Shown: positions 1-12,400, numbered from the stretch's first letter. The stretch: 64,000 bases of DNA from Catenulispora sp. EB89 (GCF_041261445.1 NZ_JBGCCU010000007.1:434001-498000), one strand, 5' to 3'. Program-made: numbers and translations. The notes: generated by a model from the sequence alone, not told the origin.

Positions 1-630
1 ACCGATCGTGTGGTAGACGAAGTCGAGATCGACTCCGGCGGCCGCGGACTGCTCCAGCATCTCCCGGAACGTCAGGGCGTGCGCGACGAAGCCGTCGGGG
101 TGCGCGCCGCCGGCTCCGACGACGAGAACCTTGTGCCCCTGCGCCTCCAGCTCGGCCTTGCGGTCCGCGATGGTGTCGGCGATCCGCGCGGCGACCCGCG
201 GCGTGTCCCAGGTGCTGCCGGTGACGTTGACGACGTGGGTCTCGACCCCCATCGTCCGGGTGAGCAGGTAGTTGCCGCGGAACTCGCCGAGCTCGCCGTG
301 CCGGGACACGTTCCGGGTCAGGACCAGGATCGGCGTGATCCGGGCGCTCAGGCAGGCGGCGGCGAACTGCAGCCCCGAGTTGGTCAGGTAGGCGCCCTGG
401 GTGATCACGTGCGTCACCCCGTCCTGGACGGCCCGACCCAGGATGAACTCGGCCAGACGCAGCTTGCTGCCGCTGATGGCGCTGGGGCCCGCCAGGTCCT
501 CGCGCTTCATGAAGAAGTTGATCCCGTACGCGGCCGACAGGTTGGGCAAGGCGTGGAACGGGGTGGGGTAGAACCCGACCCGGCGTCGGGGGAGTTCGTC
601 GATGGCGGCGTCGAATCGCGTGAAGTCCAT
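1..630 (-). CDS. PLP-dependent D-cysteine desulfhydrase / ACC deaminase-like enzyme (3' end outside window)
   Basis: I translated this strand directly. The 210 visible residues start MDFTRFDAAIDELPRRR and carry the family pattern PTPFHALPNLSAAYGINFFM, then KREDL, then SGSKLR, where the lysine should form the PLP Schiff base, then LAEFILGRAVQDGVTHVITQ. Enzymes of this family remove ammonia (and sulfide) from small amino acids such as D-cysteine or 1-aminocyclopropane-1-carboxylate in the cytosol. The usual SNH triplet after the second strand reads TNS here, so substrate choice may differ. The ATG at 630 is used. An in-frame GTG at 648 lies right against a GGAGG and is possible but badly spaced. 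The gene is divergent from a LysR regulator, the usual arrangement for a regulator of its neighbour. The C-terminal part is beyond position 1. Family assignment is good; the exact substrate is unknown. Confidence 0.8.
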   Translation of the reverse strand, partial: MDFTRFDAAIDELPRRRVGFYPTPFHALPNLSAAYGINFFMKREDLAGPSAISGSKLRLAEFILGRAVQDGVTHVITQGAYLTNSGLQFAAACLSARITPILVLTRNVSRHGELGEFRGNYLLTRTMGVETHVVNVTGSTWDTPRVAARIADTIADRKAELEAQGHKVLVVGAGGAHPDGFVAHALTFREMLEQSAAAGVDLDFVYHTIG

Positions 631-688
631 GCGTTCAGCGTCAGCCACGCCTCCGGATTAGCACAAGCGATGATCTCTTCTCGACCGA

Positions 689-701
689 TAAGCTAGGCTT
701 A
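689..701. promoter_or_regulatory. Palindrome TAAGC-TAG-GCTTA, candidate LysR operator
   Basis: A perfect 5+3+5 inverted repeat sits in the 76-base gap between the divergent PLP enzyme and LysR genes, ending 5 bases before the LysR ATG. Its centre also supplies a plausible -10 hexamer (TAGGCT), so the LysR message may be leaderless and autorepressed. LysR sites are usually imperfect dyads of about this size. Binding is inferred. Confidence 0.45.
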
Positions 702-706
702 AGTTC

Positions 707-1609
707 ATGTCCTGGCAGTTCGATCCGCGGCACCTGGTGACGCTCGCCGCCGTCGGGCGGCTCGGTTCGTTCGCCGCCGCCGCGGAAGAGCTGGGCTATA
801 CCCAGTCCGCGGTCTCGCAGCAGATCGCCGAGCTGGAACGCCGGGTCGGCGCGCGAGTCGTGGTCCGGCGTCCGGTCCGCGCGACCGAGGCCGGGCAGGT
901 CCTGCTCGACACCGAAGCCGCGATCAGCATGGCGATGAGCCGCGCTGCCACCGAGCTCGCGGCGCTCGCGGCGGGCACGGTCGGCGAGGTGCGGCTCGGC
1001 GCGTTCATCTCGGCGGCGGCGTCCATCGTCCCGCCGGCGCTGGCACGCCTGCGTGCCGCCTGCCCGGGCGTTCACATCGCACTGCGCGAACTCGAACAGC
1101 GCGAAACACATGCGCTGCTGATCCGGGGCGAGATCGACCTGGCCATCACCTTCGACTACGAACACGCTCCCGTGCCGGTGCCCGCCGGGCTGCGGCAGGA
1201 GCACCTCATGGACGATCCGATCATGGTCGTCGTTCCCGTCGGACACCCGCTGGCGGGAGCTGACGGCGTCACCCCGGCCGACCTGCCGTCGGACGCGTGG
1301 ATCAACACCCCGGTCGACGTCCGCGACCTGGCGGCGGCCCCCGTCGTCGGCGACCGGGGGAGCGGACAGCGCCTGGACTTCGACGGCATGGACTTCCGCA
1401 CCGCGCTCAACCTCGTCGCGGCCGGCCTCGGCGTCGCGCTGCTGCCGCGGTTGTTGCTGCTGGACGCTCCCCTGAGCGTGGTGGTCCTCCCGATGCGGAA
1501 GCCCACGCTGGTTCGTCGTCTCTACACCTGCCGCCTCGACACGAAAGGCGTGACCGCGCCGATCAGACGGCTTGAGGCGTACCTGCGGGAAGCCGCAGCG
1601 GAGCTCTGA
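707..1609 (+). CDS. LysR-family transcriptional regulator
   Basis: The 300-aa product has the standard LysR layout. The winged helix-turn-helix covers about residues 5-62 (FAAAAEELGYTQSAVSQQIA is the recognition region). A linker helix follows, and then a periplasmic-binding-protein-like effector domain (about 88-295) with the typical VRLGAF, IDLAITF and LVAAGLGVALLP segments. Length matches the family. The ATG at 707 is the first in frame and is nearly at the presumed -10, so translation may be leaderless. It is transcribed away from the PLP enzyme gene, which is its most likely target. It ends 10 bases before the stop of the convergent kinase gene. The ligand cannot be read from sequence. 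Confidence 0.92.
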   Translation: MSWQFDPRHLVTLAAVGRLGSFAAAAEELGYTQSAVSQQIAELERRVGARVVVRRPVRATEAGQVLLDTEAAISMAMSRAATELAALAAGTVGEVRLGAFISAAASIVPPALARLRAACPGVHIALRELEQRETHALLIRGEIDLAITFDYEHAPVPVPAGLRQEHLMDDPIMVVVPVGHPLAGADGVTPADLPSDAWINTPVDVRDLAAAPVVGDRGSGQRLDFDGMDFRTALNLVAAGLGVALLPRLLLLDAPLSVVVLPMRKPTLVRRLYTCRLDTKGVTAPIRRLEAYLREAAAEL

Positions 1610-1618
1610 GGCGACGCG

Positions 1619-3367
1619 TCAGGAGACGGAGAAACCATCGCAGGCGACGTAGTAGGCCTCGCCGTCGCTGTGGACGTGGAACCACAGGACGACGTAGTCG
1701 CCCGGGAAGTCGGTCTCCGCCGGGAGGTTGCCGGCGCCGGGTGCGCTGAGCGTGGGGGTGAAGTCCTTGGGGAAGGTGGTGTAGGCCCAGTCGGTGCTCA
1801 ACGGCTGGGGTTTGTCGTTCCAGCGGTAGAGCACGGCGTTGCCGTTGTAGCTCGGCGGGGGCAGGACTTCGGCCGCCATGTAGTACGGGGCGCCGGAGTT
1901 CGGGTTCTTGCTGCGGAAGCCGATGGTGACCGGGGTGCCGGACGCGACCGGTTGGCGGTCGGCGGAGCTTTGGAAGGCGAACTCGTTCGGCAGGGTTTCT
2001 TCGCGGGCCGGGCTGTTCTCGCACTCGTGCGTCTGCGGATTCCACAGGATCGAGGTTTCGACGCCCTGGGTGCCGGGGCGGTCGCGCAGGAACGTGGTCG
2101 GCGGTGCGGTGCTCGTCGACGACGGGGTCGCGGCGGACGATGTGCCGGTCGTGCCGGTGCCGGTGCCGGTTCCACTTGCGCCACTCGCGCCGGTCGAGGC
2201 GGCCGTGGTGCCGGTCGTAGCGCCGTTCGCACTCCCGGTCGCGCCGCTGACAGCCGCCGCCACCGGCGAACCGCCGCCCGCCGCAGTCGACGGCAGGCCG
2301 CTCGCGCCGGGTCCGGCATGGTCGGTCCCGCTCGGCGGGTACTCCACCGCCAGCGCGATCGCGACGACCGCGGCGGCCGAGACCGCCGAGACGAGGACCG
2401 CCGCACGCCTGCGATTCCGCCGCGGAGCCGCTGCGGCGTCGGGCCCGTCAGGCCCGGTCGCCGGAAGCAGGCCCAGCTCGGTGGCGGTCGCCACGTCCTG
2501 CGGCACGGTGTCGGCGATCGCCGCCAGGCCTTCGTAGAAGCCTGCGACGATCGGGGCGTCGTCCGCCGACACCTGCTCGTCCGCCTCGGCCAGCAGCTCG
2601 GCGGCGGTCGGCCGCGCCGCCGGGTCCTTGGCCGTGTACCGGGTGATCAGGGCGGCGAGGGCCGGCTCGACGCCTTCGGTGTCGGCGGGGTCCTCGACGC
2701 TGCGGAACATGATCGCGTGCGGGTCGCCGGTCCCGAACGGGGGACGGCCGGTCGCGGCGTAGGCGAGCATCGCGCCGAGGGCGAAGACGTCGGCCGCCGG
2801 GCTCGGCGCGCCGCCGCGCACGATCTCCGGCGCCAGGTAACCGGGCGTGCCGACCGCGCTGCCGGTGCGGGTCAGCGCGGTCTGGTCGCCGGTCCGGGCT
2901 ATGCCGAAGTCGATCAGCCGCGGGCCGGACGGTGACAGGACGATGTTGTTCGGCTTCAGGTCACGGTGCAGGACGCCCTGCGCGTGCACGTCGGCGACCG
3001 CCGCGGCGAGCCCGGCGGCCAGGTGCCGCACCGCCCCCGGCGGCATCGCGCCGAACCGCGCCACCGCCGCGGCCAGGGTCGGGCCGGGCACGTATTCGGT
3101 GGCCAGCCAGATCGGCCTGCCGGTCAGGTCGGCGTCCTCCAGCGCGGCGGTCCACCGGCTGCGCAGCCTGCCGACGGCCTCCACCTCGTGCCGGAAGCGG
3201 GCCATCGCCTCGCCGCCGTCGAAACCGCCCCGCACGATCTTGACCGCGACCTGCCGGCCGTCGGGGGTCAGCGCGAGGAAGACCTCTCCCATGCCGCCCG
3301 AGCCCAGCCTGGCCAGCAGCTGGAACCGGGCGATCATGCGGGGGTCGGCGGGCAGCAGCGGTTCCAA
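1619..3367 (-). CDS. Membrane-anchored Ser/Thr protein kinase with an unrecognised extracytoplasmic domain
   Basis: The start is a TTG at 3367, preceded by a strong GGAGGAGGG; the longer open frame upstream is not supported. The 582-aa protein has a complete Hanks-type kinase domain at about residues 12-270: P-loop GSGGMGEV (22-29), ATP lysine K43, catalytic HRDLKPNN (134-141) and DFGIAR (153-158). One transmembrane helix lies near 325-345. A Gly/Ser/Thr-rich stalk follows, then a C-terminal extracytoplasmic domain of about 130 residues with two cysteines and many aromatics. It has no PASTA repeats, so it is not a PknB-type muropeptide sensor. It starts 65 bases after the stop of the giant LysM-like gene on the same strand and could be cotranscribed with it, and so might sense or control that system. 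The kinase call is firm; the link to the giants is inference. Confidence 0.92.
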   Translation of the reverse strand: MEPLLPADPRMIARFQLLARLGSGGMGEVFLALTPDGRQVAVKIVRGGFDGGEAMARFRHEVEAVGRLRSRWTAALEDADLTGRPIWLATEYVPGPTLAAAVARFGAMPPGAVRHLAAGLAAAVADVHAQGVLHRDLKPNNIVLSPSGPRLIDFGIARTGDQTALTRTGSAVGTPGYLAPEIVRGGAPSPAADVFALGAMLAYAATGRPPFGTGDPHAIMFRSVEDPADTEGVEPALAALITRYTAKDPAARPTAAELLAEADEQVSADDAPIVAGFYEGLAAIADTVPQDVATATELGLLPATGPDGPDAAAAPRRNRRRAAVLVSAVSAAAVVAIALAVEYPPSGTDHAGPGASGLPSTAAGGGSPVAAAVSGATGSANGATTGTTAASTGASGASGTGTGTGTTGTSSAATPSSTSTAPPTTFLRDRPGTQGVETSILWNPQTHECENSPAREETLPNEFAFQSSADRQPVASGTPVTIGFRSKNPNSGAPYYMAAEVLPPPSYNGNAVLYRWNDKPQPLSTDWAYTTFPKDFTPTLSAPGAGNLPAETDFPGDYVVLWFHVHSDGEAYYVACDGFSVS

Positions 3368-3432
3368 AGATCCCTCCTCCGTCGGGGCGGAGTAAGGATA
3401 GCGATCACTCGGGTGGCGTTCGACGTGGCCTG

Positions 3433-6400
3433 TCACAGAATCCGGTACACGAGCGCCCCGTACACCAGCAGCGGCTGCGGCGAGCCGCTGTCGATGCGGC
3501 TCGGCACGCTCAGACCGACGGCCCACGACCGGCCGGTCAGGACCGGCAGGCCGGGGTTCCCGGCGAACCAGGCGGCAGCCGCTCCGGTGACGTCAGCGGC
3601 CACGGTGCTCAGCGCGGTGCCCGGCAGCAACGCGACCGGGACGCGCCAGGACAGATCCCTGATCGGATCGGCGTCCGGGACGACCGGCGTGCCGTAGGAC
3701 AGGACGATGGCGCCCTGGAGCACGATGACGGGAAACGCGATCAGGCGCAACGCTGCCTCGACGGCCGCCCCGAGCGTGGGGCCCAGGTTCGTGATGTCGA
3801 TCGGGTGCGGCCATTCCAGCAGTGGGGCGACCGGGGCCGGCGCCTCGGTCGGCGCGGTGCGGAACACGAACGGTGCGCGGGTCGGCGGACCGTCGGGGCC
3901 GAGCAGCCGCTGGTTGCGGCGCACGGAGAGCTGCACGGTCGCGTTCTGGTACAGCTGCGAGGGCAGAGCTCCCCAGCTGAGGGTCAGTTCCGGGGCCGGC
4001 GTCGCCGGGACCCGCGCACCTTCGGGCACCTCGTAGACCGCCTGCGTTCCGTCCGGGGTGCGGGCGTCCAGGGGCACCTCGGTGCCGTCGGCGAGGCGGC
4101 ACACGATGGCCGGCCAGGTGGCCGGGTGCGGCACGCCGTCGCCGAGCCAGGTCATGGTCAGGGTGCTCAGATACGCCTGCTCGTCCGGCCCCGCGGCGTA
4201 TTCGGCCCGGACCATGAAGTCGTGCTCGATGAGGGCGGGCGCGCCGGGCGCCGACGCGGGTCGGGCGCGTCCCCGGGCCGCCGGCGCGGCGGCGGCCAGC
4301 GGGTCGGCGTCGGGGGCCGGCCAGCGTTGGAACCACTGCACGGAGACGGCGGCGACCAGGCTCCGGAAGGTGCGTACGGCGTTGGCCGCGGCGGTCGGGT
4401 CGATGCCCGGCGCCCCGGCGTAGTGGCCCAGCAGCGTCCACAGGTCGTCCGCCACGGCCTGGTACCCGATCAGCGCGGCGGCCACGTCGTCGGCGTCGGA
4501 GATGCCGGTCTCGACGGTGGGCTCGACGTTGTACAGGACGTTGATGAGCACCTCGTCCTGTTCGGCGTGTTCGTGGACGTACGTCACCGCGTACGTCCAC
4601 AGCTGCGACTGCTCAAGGGTCGGATGTGTCGAGGTCGACGTCGGCCGGGCGGTGTGCCCGAGCAGGACCGGCTGGCCGGGGTAGGTGCGCAGCGGGATCG
4701 GGATGTCGGAGGCGCCGAGCACCGTCTCCCGCAGCGCCGCGGGCTTGTCCGTCCCGGTCAGCGGCGGGTAGAAGGCCAGCCACGAGGAGTCCTCGAAGCC
4801 CTGCGCCGCGGGCACCGGGGTGACGCCGAACTGCAGGTCGAGGACGTCGTAGACCAGGTCCACCGGTACTGAGGCGTGCCGCGCCGGGTCGGCGACCCGC
4901 AGCAGCAGGCTGATGTTCGACACCGCCTGGTCCAGCGGAACGACGCCGGAGCCGATCGACACCGGGACGCTACCCGCGGCGCCGGTCGCGCGGGAGGCGG
5001 CCGTGTGCCGTACCGGGCCCACCAGCCGGGCCGCCGGCAGCGCGGGGTTCTCCACCCACGGCGAGTCGACGCTCGCCCGGTACTGCGCGACGGCCGCCGT
5101 GTCGTAGGCCCGCGACAAGCTCGCGCCGAGCTCCTGGCGCAGGGTGTCGATGGCGTCCCGCCGGCCGCGCGCCGCCCCGCTGTCGGGCAGGTCCAGCACC
5201 GGATCCAGGCCGCGGGCGACGGCCTCGGCCAGTTGCCGCTTGGCGGCGAGCAGGCCGTCCAGCTCGGCGCGCACCGCGGGGTCGTCGAACACGGCCGGGG
5301 CGTAGGCCGGGCCGAGGAACAGGTCGACGTCGGCGAGCAGGCGGCGGGCCGGCACCTCGACGTCCACGCCCTGGAAGTCGGTGGGTGCGGTGGCCGGGGC
5401 CAGCGTGCCGTCCGGACGCAGGGTCGCCACCTCGATCCGCCGGTTGACCGGCGACTCGTAGAGCGGGCGCAGGGCCAGGATCCGCGGGCTTTCCTCGCGC
5501 CGGTGGGGGAGCGGGAGCAGCGGGGCGATCCGGACGGAGGCCACGCCTTCGGGCTTGCGGAAGTCAACCACCCACAGGTCCGCTGCGGCGTCCCCGCCGG
5601 AGTCGCCTCCCTCGGCCGAGCCGGTCCGCGCGGTGCCCAGCCGCAGGTCGGGGAACGTGCCGTGGAAGGCCTCGGCGAACGCCGCGAGCGTCAGGCCGCC
5701 GTCGCCGCCCGCCCCGGACGCCGCCGCGGGTGCCGGGACCGGCGTGTCCGCCCGCTGCACCGGCCCGTCCCCGCCCGGAGTTCGGAAGGCCGCGTCGACC
5801 AGTTCGCCCGGCCGGCTCAGCCGCAGCGTCGTGGTGAGCGGGAACACCGGCTCGGCGAAGGAACCGAGCCGGGCGCCCAGCGGCGCGGTCAGGGTGACCG
5901 GCGCCGGCGGCAGCAGGAGCGCCGCGCCGGCCCGCACACAGGGGGTGTCCAGGTTCGACGCCGCGATCCCGGCGATGTCCGCCGGGCGGCCCGCCGCCGC
6001 CAGCCGCCAGATCAGGGCATTGACGGTGTCCGACGGCGCCGTGCGGACCGGCGGGCCCGAATCCGGGTGCCGGAGCGGCACGTCGGCGCCGAGCACGCCG
6101 AGCGTCCCCGCGTTCGCCTCCAGCAGGGCCCGTACATCCACCCGGTACTCGGCGGCCAGCGCCCGCGGCGTGACCAGGCTGCCCGGCGCGCCGACCGGCA
6201 CGGCGGGCGGGCAGATCAGGACCGCGTCCGCGGCCAGCAGGCCCGCCATCCCGGCCACCGTCCCGGCGAGCTGGTCCAGCGTCACGGCCGGATTCTGCGC
6301 CCGGAGCCGGCCGAGGACGGCGGCGAAGCTGTCCCCGGCGACGGTGAGCGTCGCCGCCCCGGCCACCACGAGCCGGTGCCCTGCGGTCAGCACCGGCAGC

Positions 6401-9400
6401 GCCGCGTTGCCGGCGGCCAGCCGGCCGGCCGTGGCCGCGAACTTCGCGGCGATCGCGGCCAGCCGCTCGCCCGGCGCGACCGGGTAGGGCACGAGCGGAG
6501 CGTCCTCGCCCTCGGGGACCAGCGCCGCGCCCGGCACCGCCACCGCCGCGTCGGCCGGCGGCGTCCGGACCAGGTTCGCCGCCAGCAGCACCGCCGGCGG
6601 GCAGCCGAACCGGCCGGCGTACTCGGCCAGGGTCTCGGCGACGCCGGGCTGCGGACGGCCGGTGCCGAACATGCCGAGGCGGACCAGCGCGCCCTGCTCG
6701 AACAGATCCGGTGCGGCGTGGTTGAGCGGCGCCAGATCGGCCGCGCCGAAGCCGCTGCCGTTGGCGGCCAGCGTCTCGGCCGTTTCGGCAGCCGCCGCCG
6801 CAGCCGCAGCCGCAGCAGCCGGGTCGGCGTCGCCGGCCGCCGAGTTCCGACCGGCGTCGGCTGCGGCCGAATCCCGACCAGCGTCGCCGGCCGCCGCGCT
6901 ACCGACCACGTAGTGCCGACTGGCCAGCCGGACGCCGCCGCGCAGCATCCCCGGCTGCTCCGCCGACTCCTCGGCCAGCGCCGCGACCGACGCCGTCGCC
7001 CCGCCGTCGGCGAACGCGGCGCGCAGGTCGGCGAAGCTGAAGACACCCTCGGGCACCTCGACCTCCAGGCCGCCGAAGGCGAACACGAACCCGGCCCGCA
7101 GGATGTCGCCGCGGTCGGCGTTGTCCTCGGCCAGCAGGCCCGGCTCGGTCCGCGCGATCCCGGCCGCGAGCGCCAGGGACACCGGGTCCGGCCCGGGCAG
7201 CACCACTTCGCGCGCCGGCGTTTCGAGCACGGCGCCGGGCCGCAGCGGCAAGCCGGTGGCGTTGTCCGGCAGCAGAAGCAGCGCGGTGCCGCCGTCCGGG
7301 CGGGGCCAGCCTGGCGGTCGGGGCGCGGCGGCCAAAGAGTCCGCGCTGTCGCCGGCCGCCACGGCCGTGACCGCCGGGACCTCCGGCCGCCGGTCCGCAC
7401 CGGCCCCGAAGACCGCGGCGAACGGCCGGCCGGCGTTCGCCTCGGCCAGCCGGACCACGTCCACGCCGAACACGTCCAGGACGGCGCGCAGCGGTCCGCC
7501 CGCGGTCGCCGGCACCAGTGCGGCGGCGGCGCGCGCCGCCAGGTGGCCGGCGGTCGCGAACCGCAGCAGCGGCGCGGCGTCGACCGGCAGCGCGTCGGGC
7601 TCGCCGCCGCTGCCGGGCACCTGTCGCAGGGCGCTGAGCAGGTGTGCCGAAACCCGGCCTCCGGCCAGCTGGTAGTAGACCTCCGCGTACCGCTCGGCGG
7701 CGCGCAGCGCGGCCTGCGCGGCGGCAGCCGGGTCCGCGCCGGGCGCGAGGGCGGCCGGCTGCGGCGCCAAGGTCGCCGCGAGCGTGACGTCCCGGCCGGG
7801 CGCGGACGGCGGCACCAGGGCGTAGGACAGCGTCACCGCGGGCCACGCCGAGACCCCGAGCAGCGCGTCCGTGTACCCGACCGGCGCGTCCAGGACCAGC
7901 TCGCCACCCGCCTGGCCCGGCGCCGCGGTGTCGCCGAGCACGTCGGCGAAACCGACGGCGATCTTCGCGAGCGGCGTCGAGGTCCCGGCGATCCCGCGGT
8001 AAGGGTCCAGATACGCCGCGGGCAGCCCCTCGGCCTGCGGTGCCGGCGAGGCCGGACCGAACCGGGTGACCGGCAGCGCCTGCTCGAACCACCACGTCCC
8101 GGCCAGCGCGGCCAGACCCTCGGGATCCCCGGCGCGGACGAGCCGGCGCAGCCGCGCCCGCTCCGACAGCGGCAGCCCCGGGTCCGCCTTGTTCTGCGGA
8201 CCCGTCGGCATCCCCGAGGGCGGCATGGCGAACGTCCCGCCGGCGCCGGGCGTCACCGCCGCGGTCATCAGGCTGAACAACCGGCGCATCCGCGGCACGT
8301 CCCCGGCGCCGTCCGGCTCGGGGAAGCCGAGCCGGAACCCCGCGGTGCCCGGCCGCAGCACCGGGCGCACGGTCGCGTCCACGTCGTTCCGGGCCACGGC
8401 GTACACCGCCGGCGTCCCCGGATCGAGCCGCGGTGAAGCGACCACGCAGGTGTCGATCGGCAGCAGCGTCCGCCCCGGAGCGGCCACCTGGCGCGCCCCG
8501 GTCACCACCAGCAGGCCCAGCCGGGCCAGGCCGCGCTCGTCGAAGATGCCCGGCGGCAGGTCCCCGCCCCCGGAGGTGGCGAAGCCCAGGCGCGCGCCGG
8601 TCCCGCCGGTCACGCTGGCCAGCCACAGCACGAGACAGAAGCCTGACACGTCGTCGAGCAGGGCGTGGGCCGGCGGTTCGGCGGCGGCCGGACCGGCCCC
8701 GGCCGGACCGGAGCCGTCGGGCGGCAGGCTGCGCGTGCTCTGGTTCGTGCGCAACAGGTACGTCCGACGCGCGTCGGCGTCCAGGACCGCCCGCCCGGCG
8801 GTGTCGGAAGCGTCGGGTGCTGGGAGTGCGGTCACATACGCCACGGTGCCGTCCGGCTCCGGCAGCGAGGCGAGGTGGCGGTGCACGGCCAGGGCGAGCG
8901 CGCGGCCGGCCGGGTCCGCGCCGATCAGGTCGTAGCCGCCGGCCGTCCCGGAACGCCGGACGGTGAAGTCGATCAGGGTGCCGAAGGTGGTGCCCGGCAG
9001 GGGAGCGGCGCCGCCCTGCCCGGTGGTGGGGTCGGCGCTCCACACGTCGTAGGCGGCGCCGTCGGCGGCCAGAGCCCGCCGCCGCAGCGGGGCCGGGAAC
9101 GGCCAGAGCGTCGCGGTGCCGGTCAGCGGGGCGTCCCGGTCGTCCGGCCGCCACGGCAGCCGCAGCATGACAGGGGTCTGCAGCGCCGTCTTGCGGCTGA
9201 GCCCGTACACGGTCGGGACCCGTTCGGAGGTCGGCAGCGCCTCGACGGTGAACGGCGTCCTCGCGGTCATGCCGAACGGCGGATACAGGGCCCTGAGTTG
9301 AGAGTTCGTGTACTGATAAGTCAGCGCGTCGGTCGGTCCGGTCAGCAGGATCATGCCGGGCCGCAGCCGGGCCGGATCGGCGGCGAGCGCCGGATTGTGC

Positions 9401-12400
9401 GCCGCCGCGTCCGCCGGCAGGATCCCGCTGTCGGCGAACGCCTGGACCACGTCCGCGTCGGCGACCGTGGAGCCGGACAAGCGCACCCACGTATTCTCCG
9501 GGCTCTGATTCACCGAGACCGCGACGTCGAGCGCCACCCGGCTCGGATCGCCGCCGTCCGGGGCGGGGCCGTCGACCAGCTGCCCGGTCAGCTCGTACAG
9601 CGGCGCGAGCGGTTCGGCGGCCGGAGCGCCGTCCGGGGTCGTGGGGAAGGTACTGCCGGGCAGCGGCAGGCGCTGGCCGGACATGAGCTGCCGGGCGGAA
9701 TTCGCCGCCACGGTCCCGGCGGCCTGGTCCGCGACCGCCTCGACGAGCCGGTCGATCTCCTGGGCCGGCAGCCGGGCGATCGCCAGCTCGACGGTGCCGC
9801 GGAAGATCGGCTCCGCGGCGATCCGGCGGGCGAAGTCCGGCAGCGCCAGGCCGCTGCGCCGGGCCACTTCGGCCAGGGTCTCGCCGCCGTCGGTGCGGAT
9901 CCGCGCGCCGGGCACGGGCAGCACGAACAGCGGCGTCAGCACCGGGCTCGCGCCGAGCCAGGCGGTCACGCCGGACGGGTCGGCGGCGTGGACGACGGTG
10001 CGCAGCGCGAAGCGGCGCAGCGACTCGCCGGGCAGCACGGCGACCGTCGCGTCCGGGATGTCCACGCCGCCGGGCGCCGGCGTCGTGCCGGTCCGGAAGG
10101 CCGGCCAGCCCGCCGGGCCGTCGCCGCCGCCCGGGAAGCCGTGCGCCAGGGCGAGGCAGGCGGCCAGCAGCGGCACGGTGTCGCCGGCGGTCGCGGCGTA
10201 GTCCACCGTGTCCGCACTGTGCAGCGCGGTCGGCAACTTGAGCCCGGTGCCCGCGGGGATGACCGCCGCCGGGCCGCCTTCGATCAGGGCGCTGTTCAGG
10301 GCGAAGATCCGCTCGGCGTACCAGGCCGAGCCCGGCAGGTCGGCCGGGGCGGCGTAGCGGGCGAAGTACAGCGCGGCGGCCATCAGCGTGCTGCCGGTCC
10401 AGGGCCGCCGGCCGCCGGGGACCTCGACCTCCGCGCCGGCCCGGAGCAGCCGCGGGTCGCCGGCCAGGTCCCGCTCCGGGTCCAGGAACAGCCGGCCCGC
10501 GCTGCCCAGGCCGAAGCGCTCGGCGACCGTCTGGAGCGTGTCCGTCTCGGCGACCGGGTAGTCGACCGTGCCCAGATCCATGAGCAGGTTCGGCACGACG
10601 TGGTCCGCGACGTCCGCGGCGACGGTCTCCGGCGACACGCCGACCCGGACCTCCAGGTCCTCGCCGGCCGGCGTCTCCGCGAGGTCGTAGGCCAGGTCCG
10701 GGTTCCAGAACAGCAGCTGGTCGGGCGTGGCACCGAGCGCGTCCGCCGCGCTCTCCACGGTCTCGCTGGGCCGGACCCGGTGGTCCAGGACGGCGAGCGG
10801 GAACATCCGGGCGACGGCGTCGAGGTTCGACGGCTCGTCTAGGACCAGCGTCAGCTGCCACGAGGCCATCGCGTCGGCGGCGGCCTGCGCCGCGGTCCGC
10901 GCGACCATCAGGCACCAGTCCCGGTACAGGCGTGAGGCGAACGCCTCCGGGGTACCGTCCGGCGGCAGCGGCGCGTCCGGCGGCGGAGGCGTCGGCGAGA
11001 ACTGCGCGGCGCGCCGCGCGACCTGTGCGGCGTACCGGTCGCCGACCTGGTTGTGGGTCGCGAAGTCCCGGGGCGGCAGCTGCCCGGAGGTCCAGCTGAG
11101 CACCGGCGGCAGCGGCACGGCGGTCCCGTCCCGTGGCGCCGGGGTCCCCGTCGGAACCCCGGAGAGCACCAGGTGCAGGTTGGTGCGGAAGAACGCCGGC
11201 AGGCCGGTGCGCCCGAACGCGGTCGAGGCGAGGTCCGGCCGGGCCAGGTCCTCGACGAGCGCGGCCATCTGCCCGGCGGTGACCAGGCGGCCCTCGCCGT
11301 ACGCGTGGCCGGTCACCGCGGACAGGCCCCAGCGCAGGAAGGCCTCGACGAAGCGCTGGGCCGGCAGGTCGCGCGCGGTCGGCGCCTGCGCGTCGAGCTC
11401 GGCGCTCGCCGGGGTCCGGCGCGCGCCGGCCGCGGTGGGGGTGCCGCCGTCCGAACCGAGCAGGGTGAAGGCGATCCGGTGCCTCGGCGCGGCTTCCGGC
11501 GTGCTGCCCGCAGCGGCCTGGTCCGCCGTCGGCGACCAGTGGACCTGGACGCCGTCCACGGCGAAGACCGGGAGCAGATAGAGGTTCACCGTGCGGGGCG
11601 AGTCCGGGAACACCCGAGTGGTCGGGTCCCAGTCCGGGACGTCCGCGCCGGCCTCCTGCGCGGCCGCGAGCTGCGCGACGTGCCGGGCCTGGAGCAGCCG
11701 GGCAGTGCGTTCGGGACGCCGCCGCGCCGGCGGGAGCGCGGACCTGCGGCGGAACGTGTCGCCCTGGGGCGCCGCGGCCAGGGTCCACGGCGTCGGCTGG
11801 TCGGTGCCCAGGGTGAAGCCGAGGTCGACCTCGGCGGAGAACTCGAAGGACAGCCGGATGAACAGGATCTCCAGCGAGGCGTGCACCGTCACCGACGCCG
11901 ACAGCGCGACCCGCGTGGCCCGGTAGGACTCCAGCGTCACCGACGCGGTGGCCCAGGCCTCGATGGTGACCGAGACGTGCAGGATCGCCAGGTCCACGGT
12001 CGCGTACACCTTGCCGTGCACCGACACCGTCGCCTCGACCCAGTGGTACTGCGCCGTGGAGGCGTTCGCCCCGGCCGGGGTGTACCAGGCGAACACGCCC
12101 TCGAACACCGCGATCAGCTCGACGTACGCCCCGCCGGACAGCGGTCCGCTGCGCACCTCCCGGCCCACGCCCGCGGCGATGCCCACGCCGAGCGCGATCA
12201 CCGGGCTGAAGACCCCGTCGGTCACGGCGGGCACCAGCGCACCCGCGGCCTTGTCCAGCACGCCGAAGTACAGGCCGCCGCGGCCGAGGAACGGGGCCAC
12301 TTCGACGCTGAAGGAGCGCCCGAAGTCCATCCCGTGCGGGAAGCCGAGGTCGACCAGGAACGAGCCGTCGGTGCCGACCTCGACGACGATCAGCCCGAGG

